Below, one piece after another: positions 14,554 through 22,896 of a stretch of DNA of 25,363 nucleotides. The translations under genes were made by a program, and so were the position numbers. This stretch comes from an uncultured Bacilli bacterium (GTDB taxonomy: Bacteria; Bacillota_I; Bacilli_A; RF39; UBA660). The stretch covers positions 1-25,363 of the forward strand of contig CAKPIH010000014.1 of assembly GCA_934162325.1 (NCBI GenBank), given 5' to 3'. Under the pieces are notes generated by a model, which had not been told where the DNA came from, did no database searches, and saw nothing but the letters and a program-made list of their open reading frames with translations. Every line of letters begins with the position of its first letter. The first letter of the stretch is position 1.

Positions 14554-17500
14554 CTTTAATATCTCTAATAATTTTATCTAATAATTCATTAAAATAAAAT
14601 ATAAAATGTTTATCTAACTTTACAATATCTAACATAATATGTATTTTACCATCAATATAAGAAAATCTAAATTGTTTACATATCTCATATGCACTAAAGA
14701 ATAACAATTCACCATCAACTTTAGCAGAAACATCTTTAGGTAAAACAATCTCAACATAGTTTTTATTTTGTTTACTCTCAGTAATATTAAGTTCTTTAGC
14801 CTGTTTCTCAAACCACTCTTCATGCATATAAATAACCATATCTTCAGTAACTTTACCAAATCTATTACTAAGTGTCTCCTTAATTTTATTAATATCCTCT
14901 ATTGAATTAATACTATTAATCATCTCATGAATCTCAATCTTAATCTCATCATCAGGAACATATTCATCATCAATATGTGTGTCAACTTCAATTAAAGGCT
15001 TATTTGACACATCTTCTTTTTCTTCTACCTTAACACCCTTTAATTTGTCAACTTCCTCTTTTAACATCTTAAGATATAAATCAATACCAATACTATCAAT
15101 AAATCCCGACTGTTCACTACCTAATATATCACCCGCTCCACGTATAGATAAATCCCTCATAGCAATTTTAAATCCACTGCCAAGTTCCGTAAATTCCTTT
15201 ATCGTATTAAGTCTTTTAACAGCCAAATCATTAAGTTCTTTCTTACCACTATACATCATATAAGCATAACCAATTCTATCACTTCTACCAATTCTACCTC
15301 TAATCTGATATAACTGTGATAAACCAAAATGATCAGCATCAAGAATAATCAAAGTATTAACATTAGGAATATCAATACCAGTCTCAATAATAGTAGTACA
15401 TAAAAGAATATCAAACTCATGATTAATAAAATTAATCATAATATTTTCCAAATGATCCTTAGTCATTCTACCATGTGCATATCTAATAGTAGCCTCTGGA
15501 ACAAATTTATGTATTTCCTCTAACTTATTATCTAATTTATCAATATTATTATATAAAATAAATACCTGTCCCTCTCTAGATAACTCCTTATATATAGCAT
15601 CTTTAATAATATTTTTATTTTCCGGTATAACATAAGTTTGAATAGGTCTTCTCCTCTCAGGAGGAGTCTCAATAAGAGCAAGTCCTCTAATACCAGACAT
15701 AGACATTTGTAAAGTTCTAGGTATTGGAGTAGCAGACAAAGTAAGAACATCTATAGAACTCTTATATTTCTTAATCTTTTCCTTATGAACAACACCAAAT
15801 CTCTGCTCCTCATCAATAATAAGTAACCCTAAATCCTTAAAATCAATCTTCTCATTAAGAATCTTATGAGTACCAAATAAAATATCAATCTTTCCTTCCT
15901 TTAACTTTTCAAGTATTTCTCTTTGCTCTTTAACAGAAGTAAATCTATTAAGAAGAGCAATATTAATAGGAAAATCAATAAATCTATTCAAAGCCGACTT
16001 ATATTGTTGACTAGACAAAATAGTAGTAGGACATAAATATGCTACTTGTTTACCGTCATTAACAGCCTTAAATATTGCTCTAAAAGCAACTTCTGTTTTA
16101 CCATACCCAACATCTCCACATAGAAGCATATCCATTGGCTTATTTCTTTCCATTTCCTTCTTTATAATCTCAGTAGCCCTAAGTTGATCAGAAGTAGGAA
16201 CATAACTAAATTTACTTTCAAATAAAATTTGATTTTCATCATCATGTGAAAAAGCATACCCACTAGAAGCCTCTCTTTCAATAGAAACCTTAATAAGATC
16301 TGCTGCTATACTCTCTAATTTCTTCTTAACCCTAGCCTTCCTCTTATTCCAAGAATCAGTACCAAGTTTATCTAATTTAAAGAAAGCCCCTTCTTTTCCA
16401 TTAAATTTAGTAATCTTATCAATCTTTTCAACAGGTAAATACAAAATATCATCATCAGCATACAATAATTTAATATAGTCCTTCTTCATACCATTCTTAA
16501 CCAAAGTACATATCTCAATATATTTACCAATACCATGATCAATATGAACAACTAAGTCTCCCTTTTCCAAATTATCAATATTACTAATCTTAGTACCAAC
16601 CTTATATTTACTCTTTACTTTTCTTTTATCTTCAACCTTACCAAACAAATCATTAACAGACATAACAACATAATTATCAAAAATAAAACCACCATAAATA
16701 TATTTATTAACAAAATTAATCTTATTATTAATAATATTATTCTCATCAGTAAATATAATATCATCAAGTTCTAAATAAGTAACAATCCTCTTAACAACAT
16801 TCCTATCATCAACACATAATATAACAGTCTTACCACTCTTAATATATCTAATTAAATCTAACTTTAACTTTTCAAAATTACCACAATAATTCTCAATACT
16901 ATGTGAAACATATTTCTTATTATTAACATCTAAATCTATTAAATTATCTATGTCAAGAATATAAATATTATGTTTATTAGAAATATCTTCGATATCCCAC
17001 ATATAATTAGTCTTAATATCATCATCAAGTTCACTATCATATTCTAATATATTCTCTCTAAGTAAAGAATAACTATTAATAATCTGATTATAATCATAAT
17101 AAAAAATAACACTATCCAAAACATAATCCCAAAGTCCACTTACAGAATCAGAATAATTAAGTAAATATTTCTGTTTTCTAATTATATTATCCCCTATTTT
17201 ACCATCAATTAAAAACTCAGTATAAGGATATATTTTAACACTATCAATAGAAGTATTAGATATCTGATCCTCTAAATCAAAATATTTAATACTATCAATA
17301 GTATCTCCCCAAAACTCTATTCTAATAGGATTATCAAACTCAATAGGAAATATATCAATAACATATCCCCTAATAGCCATTTCTCCAGTCCTACTAACAA
17401 CAGGTACCTTCTCATAACCTAAATCAAATAATTTATTAATAAAATCATCTCTATCAATATCCATATCTTTATTAATATCAATAATCTTATTCTTATATAA

Positions 17501-17857
17501 CTTAGTATTAGGTAAATATCTAAGTATACCAATTAAATTAGTAACAACAATATATTTACCACTACCAAGTAATTTATTCAAAGTAGTAAGTCTATCAATA
17601 ACAAATTCTGGACTAATATCAGTAACTTCACTAGTAATAAAATCATCCATCGGAAAAAATAAAACTTTATTAGTATAGTTAAGTAATCTATTATAAACAT
17701 CGTTAGCCTCATATAAAGAATTAGTTATAACCAAATTATTTTTCTTATTCTTAATAAAATAATTATAAATATATAAAGAATTAAGTTCCTTATTTAACCC
17801 AGTAATAGCATAATTATCCCTACTATCAATATCAAATAGATTATTAAAAATTCCCAT
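14549..17857 (-). CDS. mfd: Transcription-repair coupling factor Mfd
   Basis: This DNA translocase removes RNA polymerase stalled at lesions and recruits UvrA. Domains in the 1102-residue product: a UvrB-homologous N-terminal module (about 1-330, with VIDIFPIEFDNPIRIEFWGD), the RNA polymerase interaction domain (about 440-490, GDLVVHIDHGIGKY), and two superfamily 2 helicase lobes. The lobes show Walker A GDVGYGKTEVAFRA (about 582), DEEQRFGV (about 682), SATPIPRTLQ, ETGIDIPNVNTLI and QIRGRIGRS. The TRCF C-terminal domain ends the protein (about 970-1090). It is somewhat shorter than B. subtilis Mfd (about 1177). The start has AAAGGAGG. It follows pth; B. subtilis has the small fin gene in between, which is missing here. 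Confidence 0.97.
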   Translation of the reverse strand: MGIFNNLFDIDSRDNYAITGLNKELNSLYIYNYFIKNKKNNLVITNSLYEANDVYNRLLNYTNKVLFFPMDDFITSEVTDISPEFVIDRLTTLNKLLGSGKYIVVTNLIGILRYLPNTKLYKNKIIDINKDMDIDRDDFINKLFDLGYEKVPVVSRTGEMAIRGYVIDIFPIEFDNPIRIEFWGDTIDSIKYFDLEDQISNTSIDSVKIYPYTEFLIDGKIGDNIIRKQKYLLNYSDSVSGLWDYVLDSVIFYYDYNQIINSYSLLRENILEYDSELDDDIKTNYMWDIEDISNKHNIYILDIDNLIDLDVNNKKYVSHSIENYCGNFEKLKLDLIRYIKSGKTVILCVDDRNVVKRIVTYLELDDIIFTDENNIINNKINFVNKYIYGGFIFDNYVVMSVNDLFGKVEDKRKVKSKYKVGTKISNIDNLEKGDLVVHIDHGIGKYIEICTLVKNGMKKDYIKLLYADDDILYLPVEKIDKITKFNGKEGAFFKLDKLGTDSWNKRKARVKKKLESIAADLIKVSIEREASSGYAFSHDDENQILFESKFSYVPTSDQLRATEIIKKEMERNKPMDMLLCGDVGYGKTEVAFRAIFKAVNDGKQVAYLCPTTILSSQQYKSALNRFIDFPINIALLNRFTSVKEQREILEKLKEGKIDILFGTHKILNEKIDFKDLGLLIIDEEQRFGVVHKEKIKKYKSSIDVLTLSATPIPRTLQMSMSGIRGLALIETPPERRRPIQTYVIPENKNIIKDAIYKELSREGQVFILYNNIDKLDNKLEEIHKFVPEATIRYAHGRMTKDHLENIMINFINHEFDILLCTTIIETGIDIPNVNTLIILDADHFGLSQLYQIRGRIGRSDRIGYAYMMYSGKKELNDLAVKRLNTIKEFTELGSGFKIAMRDLSIRGAGDILGSEQSGFIDSIGIDLYLKMLKEEVDKLKGVKVEEKEDVSNKPLIEVDTHIDDEYVPDDEIKIEIHEMINSINSIEDINKIKETLSNRFGKVTEDMVIYMHEEWFEKQAKELNITESKQNKNYVEIVLPKDVSAKVDGELLFFSAYEICKQFRFSYIDGKIHIMLDIVKLDKHFIFYFNELLDKIIRDIKD

Positions 17858-17882
17858 AAATATTCCTCCTTTCCAAGACTAA

Positions 17883-17904
17883 AAGATACATATTAATGTA
17901 TCTT
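17883..17904 (-). terminator. Hairpin between pth and mfd
   Basis: A perfect 9-bp stem (AAGATACAT/ATGTATCTT) with a 4-base loop starts one base after the pth stop. Only about four T follow, so it may be a weak attenuator or an mRNA processing or stability hairpin rather than a full terminator. Confidence 0.35.
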
Positions 17905-17905
17905 A

Positions 17906-18490
17906 TTATAAATCATTCTTTTTATTCATACTATTATAAATTTGTTTCAATCTAGCAATATCACAATTAACAAAATCCTCTAATAAATTACCTACTTTAG
18001 CATAAACTTCATCGAGTACTTCCCTTTGTTCTTTACTAAATTTACCAAGTACACAATCAATAGCATCTATCGTTCTATCTTTTCCATATATTCCAATTTT
18101 AAATCTAACATAATCTCTAGTTTGAATAGCCTTAGTAATACTCTTAAGACCATTATGTCCCCCACTAGAACTATTATTAACAACCTTAATTTTACCTAAT
18201 ACCATATCCAAATCATCATGCATTATCAAAATATCTTGACTATTAATATTATAAAAATCAACAATCTTTTTAACAGCATTACCAGATAAATTCATATAAG
18301 TCAAAGGTTTAGCCACTATTACCTTTTCACCATTAATATTAATATCAAATATATCAGCCTCAAATTTTCTTTCAGTTCTAAAAGCACAACCATATTTTTT
18401 AGCAAACATATCTGCAAGTTCATAACCAATATTATGTCTTGTATTCTCGTATTCCTTTCCAGGATTTCCAAGTCCCACTACTAACTTCAT
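17906..18490 (-). CDS. pth: Peptidyl-tRNA hydrolase
   Basis: It releases peptides from peptidyl-tRNAs that drop off the ribosome. The 194-residue product has the classic start KLVVGLGNPGKEYENTRHNIG, with the catalytic Asn (N9) and His (H19). PLTYMNLSGNAV, the aspartate in LIMHDDLDM and SSSGGHNGLKSI follow. The start ATG overlaps the rsmI stop as TAATG and has AAGGAGGG upstream, so the gene is probably co-translated with rsmI. Confidence 0.97.
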   Translation of the reverse strand: MKLVVGLGNPGKEYENTRHNIGYELADMFAKKYGCAFRTERKFEADIFDININGEKVIVAKPLTYMNLSGNAVKKIVDFYNINSQDILIMHDDLDMVLGKIKVVNNSSSGGHNGLKSITKAIQTRDYVRFKIGIYGKDRTIDAIDCVLGKFSKEQREVLDEVYAKVGNLLEDFVNCDIARLKQIYNSMNKKNDL

Positions 18491-19329
18491 TATTTTCCCT
18501 CCTTATGATATTCTTTATATACTTCATTTTTAGGTATCTTTCTATTTTTAGCTACTTTTTTAATCGCAGTCATAACATCTAATCCAGCTTTAATATACAA
18601 GTTAACAGCTTCTTTAATAGACAGATTATCATCAATAACCTTTTCTACACATCCACTTACAACAATAACAAATTCCCCTTTTTCAGGAATAGTCTTAATA
18701 ACATCACTAAGTTTTCCCCTATATACAGTTTCAAACTTCTTAGTAATTTCTCTAGAAATACTAATATCTCTATCACCAAATACTTCTAACATCATATTAA
18801 GTGTTTTCATAATACGATGTGGTGCTTCATAAAAAATCATAGTATATTCATTATCCTTAAGTATTTCTAATTCATCTCTACGTTTAGAATCCTTACTATT
18901 TAAAAAACCATAGAATAAAAAAGGTTGTGGTGATATACCAGATGCAATCAAAGCACATACAAAAGCAGTAGCTCCAGGTAATGCAATAACATTATAATTA
19001 TTATCACTAATATACTTAACCGTTTTATACCCAGGATCACTTATAATAGGAGTTCCTCTATCAGTAACTAATCCAACAGAATAACCATTTTTCAAATATT
19101 CAAGTACCTTTTCTTTTAAAACATCTTCATTATGTTCATGTAAAGAAATAAGTTTCTTTTTAATACCAAAATTATTAAGTAAATTAAGTGTTACCCTCGT
19201 ATCTTCAGAAAAAATAACTTCTACTTCCTCTAGTACTTTAACCGCTCTATAAGTCATATCATCCAAATTACCAATCGGTGTAGGAATCAAATATAAACTA
19301 GGAGTATCATTATAACTATTTTGTATCAT
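18490..19329 (-). CDS. rsmI: 16S rRNA (cytidine1402-2'-O)-methyltransferase RsmI
   Basis: This SAM-dependent methyltransferase of the tetrapyrrole methylase fold modifies C1402 in the ribosome decoding centre. The 279-residue product has LIPTPIGNLDDMTYRAVKVL, SEDTRVTLNLL, the glycine loop DRGTPIISDPGYK, LPGATAFVCALIASG and FYEAPHRI, all family hallmarks. The ATG at 19329 is chosen because GGAG lies nine bases upstream. A TTG five codons earlier would overlap that site. It overlaps the end of yabB by 14 bases. It corresponds to yabC of B. subtilis; yazA, which lies between yabB and yabC there, is absent. Confidence 0.95.
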   Translation of the reverse strand: MIQNSYNDTPSLYLIPTPIGNLDDMTYRAVKVLEEVEVIFSEDTRVTLNLLNNFGIKKKLISLHEHNEDVLKEKVLEYLKNGYSVGLVTDRGTPIISDPGYKTVKYISDNNYNVIALPGATAFVCALIASGISPQPFLFYGFLNSKDSKRRDELEILKDNEYTMIFYEAPHRIMKTLNMMLEVFGDRDISISREITKKFETVYRGKLSDVIKTIPEKGEFVIVVSGCVEKVIDDNLSIKEAVNLYIKAGLDVMTAIKKVAKNRKIPKNEVYKEYHKEGK

Positions 19330-20056
19330 GAGTATCATCTCCAAACATATTCTTTATTTCAATATTATAGTTACCATCACTATCATAAACAATCAAAGGA
19401 TAAATCATCTTTAATCCTTTTTTACCACCTTTTACAAACTCAATAAGCATTAAATCACTATCCCTATTTTCTTTAGGATAAACAAATCTAATTTTCTTAG
19501 CCATAAAACCATATTTACTAGCAATATCTAGTATCTGTGTTAATCTTTCAGTCCTATGAACCATTGCCAACCTACCATTAGTTTTAAGTACCCTTTTAGA
19601 TATAGTAAATATATCATCTAAATTAAGAAATTTCTCATGTCTAGCAATAGCCTTCACCGAATTAACATTTTCAAATAAAGAATTATTAGTATCAAAATAA
19701 GGAGGATTACAAGTAATAACATCAAAATAATCATCATCAAATAAATTAATAACATTCTTAGCATCATCATTAATAATAGTTATCTGCTTGTCCATCTTAT
19801 TTTCAATAATAGATTTAACTCCCAAATCAAAAACAGATTTTTGTATCTCAACACCATAAATATTAGCCTTTGTTCTATAACTAAGAAGCATTGGAATGGG
19901 AGCATTACCAGTAGCAATATCTAAAATATTCTTGTCTCTTAAATTAATAGTTACAAAATTAGCAAGTAATAAAGAATCTAAAGAAAATTTAAAATAATCA
20001 GTATCTTGATAAATATAAGCATCTTTAAAATTTAAAAGATTATTCTTTACTATCAT
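19316..20056 (-). CDS. yabB: tRNA1(Val) (adenine37-N6)-methyltransferase family protein (YabB/TrmN6)
   Basis: This class I SAM-dependent methyltransferase is related to YabB of B. subtilis and TrmN6 of E. coli, which methylate A37 of tRNA1(Val). The 246-residue product has the SAM motif ILDIATGNAPIPMLLSYRT and the acidic end of strand 2 (IYGVEIQ). The N6-adenine catalytic motif is ITCNPPYF, and a beta-rich C-terminal half follows. The segment YFKFSLDSLLLANF is the family's N-terminal signature. The ATG at 20056 lies eight bases from AGGT. An ATG two codons earlier is too close to it. It overlaps ricT by 17 bases. The exact RNA target is inferred from the family. Confidence 0.88.
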   Translation of the reverse strand: MIVKNNLLNFKDAYIYQDTDYFKFSLDSLLLANFVTINLRDKNILDIATGNAPIPMLLSYRTKANIYGVEIQKSVFDLGVKSIIENKMDKQITIINDDAKNVINLFDDDYFDVITCNPPYFDTNNSLFENVNSVKAIARHEKFLNLDDIFTISKRVLKTNGRLAMVHRTERLTQILDIASKYGFMAKKIRFVYPKENRDSDLMLIEFVKGGKKGLKMIYPLIVYDSDGNYNIEIKNMFGDDTHDTK

Positions 20057-20819
20057 TAACATCTACCTGTACAATTTCATTATCCACAAATACCTTATAT
20101 TTACCCGCTAAAGGTTCAGAAGAAATAACCTTTCCCTCTTTACCATTTATTTTAACCTTTTTACCAACATCAGGAATGTTTTTTCTAACCTCCATATACT
20201 GTTCATTTTCATAATTTAAACAACATAAAAGCCTACCACAAACCCCATTAATTTTAGTAGGATTTAAAGCAATTCCTTGATTCTTAGCCATATTAATTGA
20301 AACAGATTCAAAATTAGTTAAAAAAGAACTACAACATAAAAGTCTTCCACAAGGTCCTATACCACCAATTTCTTTAGCTTTATCTCTAACACCAATCTGT
20401 CTAAGTTCAATCCTTGTCTTCAAATTAGAAGCCAAATCTTTAGCTAACTTTCTAAAATCAATTCTCTCATCAGCCAAAAAACGAAAAATCAATTGACTCT
20501 TATCAAAATTATAATTAGCATCAATAATAGTCATATTAAGATTTTCTTTAAGAGCTAATTCCCTACATTTTTCCAAAGCTTTCTTCTCATCCTGCATATT
20601 TCTCAAATGTTGTTGAAAATCTTTTTTAGTAGCTACTCTAACAACCTCAGGATAAACCTCATTTTCTCTCTTAGAATCAACTATCTCAACAATCTTACCA
20701 AACTTAAGACCCTTATCAGTATTAACAATAACTGTTAAATTAACTTTTAAATCCAAGTCCTTAGGATTAAAATAATAAACTTTAGTATCATTATTAAACT
20801 TTACTCCTACTATTTTCAT
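20040..20819 (-). CDS. ricT: PSP1-domain protein RicT (YaaT)
   Basis: In B. subtilis RicT (YaaT) joins RicA and RicF in an iron-sulfur complex that affects RNase Y-dependent mRNA processing, the phosphorelay and sporulation. The 259-residue product has a PSP1 core (about 55-145) and the conserved Cys-rich segments GPCGRLLCCSSFL and NGVCGRLLCCLNYE (about 170-215), which supply cluster ligands. The start ATG overlaps the holB stop as ATGA and follows GGTGA. The order holB-ricT matches Bacillus, but yabA, the replication-initiation regulator normally next, is not present. Confidence 0.94.
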   Translation of the reverse strand: MKIVGVKFNNDTKVYYFNPKDLDLKVNLTVIVNTDKGLKFGKIVEIVDSKRENEVYPEVVRVATKKDFQQHLRNMQDEKKALEKCRELALKENLNMTIIDANYNFDKSQLIFRFLADERIDFRKLAKDLASNLKTRIELRQIGVRDKAKEIGGIGPCGRLLCCSSFLTNFESVSINMAKNQGIALNPTKINGVCGRLLCCLNYENEQYMEVRKNIPDVGKKVKINGKEGKVISSEPLAGKYKVFVDNEIVQVDVNDSKE

Positions 20820-21754
20820 AAATTATCACCACACATATCTATAACCAATTTATCAATCAATAAATTAATATTCAAATTATACTTAATATTATTTAAAGTA
20901 TCATTTAAAACCTTAATTTTATCACATAATACATCAAAATCATTCATATTAGCAATCTTTATAATATTATCTTCATAATCATTAAAAAATAATACCTTCA
21001 AACCACTCTTATACCTAATAATATCATAATAAAAATAAATCATTAAATTAATACCAATAATATTATAATTTCTATCCTTAAAATTATTATGCCATAATTT
21101 CTTAGTATAAATTAAAGTATCTAACTTATAATTTTCAATATACTCAGTAAACCCAATAACATCATTTATAATCTTTTCTTTATTATCATCAGAAATATCA
21201 TTATATCCATAACTAATAAGTAAATCAGAAAAATTACTAATAGTATCATAACTACATTTCTTCTTATTTAATTTAATCACTTGACATCTAGAAATAATTG
21301 TAGGAAGAAGCATATTAATATTATCCGTAATCAAAATAGCAATAATATCATCAACAGGTTCTTCCAAAAATTTTAATATAGAATTAGCAGTCTGAACATT
21401 CATCTTTTCAGCAGATTTAATAATATAAATTTTTTTATTTCCTTCAAAAGCTTTATTATTAAATTCACTCTGTAAATCAAGCAATTGATCCTTCTTTATC
21501 CACATACCATCAGGTTTAATAATTTTAACATCAACATAATTACCATCATCAATACGTTTACATATATTCTTAATATCATTATCATCATTAATATCCATAC
21601 AAATAATTTTCTTAACAAAAGATAAAACAATATCCATAACATCAGGATTACCATTAGAATCAAAAATATAAGCATGAGAAAGTTTATTATTTTTAATAGC
21701 ATTATTAAACATATTATAAAAAATAGGTTGTCCATCTTTATATAATTCTAACAT
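20816..21754 (-). CDS. holB: DNA polymerase III delta-prime subunit
   Basis: This is a clamp-loader subunit that works with tau (DnaX) and delta to open the sliding clamp. The 312-residue product resembles the AAA+ delta-prime fold: NAIKNNKLSHAYIF at the start, YIIKSAEKMNVQTANSILKFLEEP, and the SRC arginine-finger motif ISRCQVIKL. The Walker A position reads DSNGNPDV without GKT, as expected for this non-ATP-binding subunit, so it is not a broken gene. The C-terminal third is very Asn/Ile/Asp-rich and poorly conserved. The start has AGAGGTGA. It lies between bofA and ricT; tmk, darA and yaaR of the B. subtilis region are missing. Confidence 0.9.
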   Translation of the reverse strand: MLELYKDGQPIFYNMFNNAIKNNKLSHAYIFDSNGNPDVMDIVLSFVKKIICMDINDDNDIKNICKRIDDGNYVDVKIIKPDGMWIKKDQLLDLQSEFNNKAFEGNKKIYIIKSAEKMNVQTANSILKFLEEPVDDIIAILITDNINMLLPTIISRCQVIKLNKKKCSYDTISNFSDLLISYGYNDISDDNKEKIINDVIGFTEYIENYKLDTLIYTKKLWHNNFKDRNYNIIGINLMIYFYYDIIRYKSGLKVLFFNDYEDNIIKIANMNDFDVLCDKIKVLNDTLNNIKYNLNINLLIDKLVIDMCGDNL

Positions 21755-21764
21755 AATTCACCTC

Positions 21765-21953
21765 TCAAACAATAAATATTGAAAACAAACATAATCCAAC
21801 TACTGCTGGTAAACCAAAAATACCAATTAAAATAATTGTAAACACATTAAAAGCAATAGTAATTCCTAACGGAAAAACAATAATATTATAAGTATAAATC
21901 AGTAATATTGCAATTATAACTTTCTTAATAATCAAAAATAATTTATTAAACAT
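21765..21953 (-). CDS. bofA: Sigma-K processing inhibitor BofA
   Basis: BofA holds the intramembrane protease SpoIVFB inactive in the outer forespore membrane until engulfment is complete. This 62-residue protein is almost wholly hydrophobic. Two helices (about 8-27 and 36-60) are joined by FPLGITIAFNVFTIILIGIFG, which resembles the conserved BofA segment with Asn-x-x-Thr before a Gly-rich turn. The length is slightly under the B. subtilis protein (about 87). The ATG follows GGTGA. Position downstream of recR agrees with B. subtilis recR-yaaL-bofA. SpoIVFA/FB are not in the window. Confidence 0.82.
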   Translation of the reverse strand: MFNKLFLIIKKVIIAILLIYTYNIIVFPLGITIAFNVFTIILIGIFGLPAVVGLCLFSIFIV

Positions 21954-21986
21954 AACTCACCAATAAATTATATGATACTTATAATA

Positions 21987-22580
21987 CTATATGTCTTTTC
22001 TCCCTTCAAGAGCAAACTCTAATGTCATAGCATCAATATAATCAATATCAGTACCCATAGGAATACCCGTAGCAATTCTAGTAATTTTAATATTTTTATT
22101 ATCTAATATTTTCTTTATATATTGCATTGTCGTTTCCCCTTCAATTGAAGGTTTAAGAGCTAAAATAATCTCTTCAATATTTTCTTTATCAATTCTAGAA
22201 ATCAAACTAGAAATATTAATATCATCAGGTCCTATTCCCTCCAAAGGAGAAATAAGTCCACCTAAAACATGATATTTACCATTATAAATATTAATCTTTT
22301 CAAATAAAGAAATATCTTTTGCCTTTTCCACAACAAAGACTATCTTACTATTTCTATTAGAATCAGAACAAATATCACAAATATCATTTTCTGTAATATT
22401 TCCACATATAGAACAATTAGTTAGTTTATCCCTAACATCAATAATAGCATCAGAAAAAGATGTCAATTTTTCTTTACTAAAATTTATTAAAGAAAAAGCA
22501 AGTCTCTCTGCTGTTTTCTCTCCAATACCAGGTAAATCTTTAAAACAATCAATAATATTTTTTATACTATTAGGATACAT
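21987..22580 (-). CDS. recR: Recombination mediator RecR
   Basis: RecR works with RecF/RecO to load RecA on gapped DNA. The 197-residue product has the helix-hairpin-helix FKDLPGIGEKTAERLAF (about 13-29), a four-cysteine zinc finger CSICGNITENDICDIC (about 56-71) and a TOPRIM domain. The TOPRIM domain includes VFVVEKAKDI, YHVLGGLISPLEGIGPDDI and the C-terminal ATGIPMGTDIDYIDAMTL. The start lies one base after the ybaB stop with no strong ribosome binding site of its own, suggesting translational coupling. Confidence 0.97.
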   Translation of the reverse strand: MYPNSIKNIIDCFKDLPGIGEKTAERLAFSLINFSKEKLTSFSDAIIDVRDKLTNCSICGNITENDICDICSDSNRNSKIVFVVEKAKDISLFEKINIYNGKYHVLGGLISPLEGIGPDDINISSLISRIDKENIEEIILALKPSIEGETTMQYIKKILDNKNIKITRIATGIPMGTDIDYIDAMTLEFALEGRKDI

Positions 22581-22581
22581 C

Positions 22582-22878
22582 TTACATCAAACCATTTAAC
22601 ATATTACTATATTTACCAAGTTTTTCTTTTTTATCTTTTTCCATATTTTCAATAGCATTATTAACTGCTACTAAAATCATATCTTCTAACATTTCTTTAT
22701 CATCTTGTTCTATACTATCAACATCTATATTAACAGAAATAAGTTTATTATTTCCTCCAACCACAGCTGTCACCAATTGTGATTTACCTTCATAAGTTTT
22801 ACTTCCTAACTCATTTTGTGTCTTTTCAATATCTCTTTGCATTTTCTTAGCCTGCATCATTATAGCTTGCATATTCAT
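22582..22878 (-). CDS. ybaB: YbaB/EbfC nucleoid-associated protein (YaaK)
   Basis: This small dimeric DNA-binding protein is of uncertain role and is almost always found between dnaX and recR. The 98-residue product starts MNMQAIMMQAKKMQRDIEK (helix) and has the sheet YEGKSQLVTAVVGGNNKLISVNID. The helical tail MILVAVNNAIENMEKDKKEKL follows, typical of the family. The ATG at 22878 lies ten bases from AAAGGAG. An ATG three codons earlier would sit one base from it, so the shorter form is preferred. Confidence 0.93.
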   Translation of the reverse strand: MNMQAIMMQAKKMQRDIEKTQNELGSKTYEGKSQLVTAVVGGNNKLISVNIDVDSIEQDDKEMLEDMILVAVNNAIENMEKDKKEKLGKYSNMLNGLM

Positions 22879-22896
22879 ATTTATCATTCTCCTTTA

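Noticed and set aside
14979..15263. Plus-strand open frame opposite mfd, and similar plus-strand frames opposite lysS, mbl and dusB
   Set aside because: They are reverse-strand shadows of well-conserved genes, without ribosome binding sites or recognisable products.
20816..21754. Missing Walker A lysine in HolB read as a pseudogene
   Set aside because: Delta-prime subunits normally lack a working P-loop; the SRC and LEEP motifs are intact and the frame is full length.
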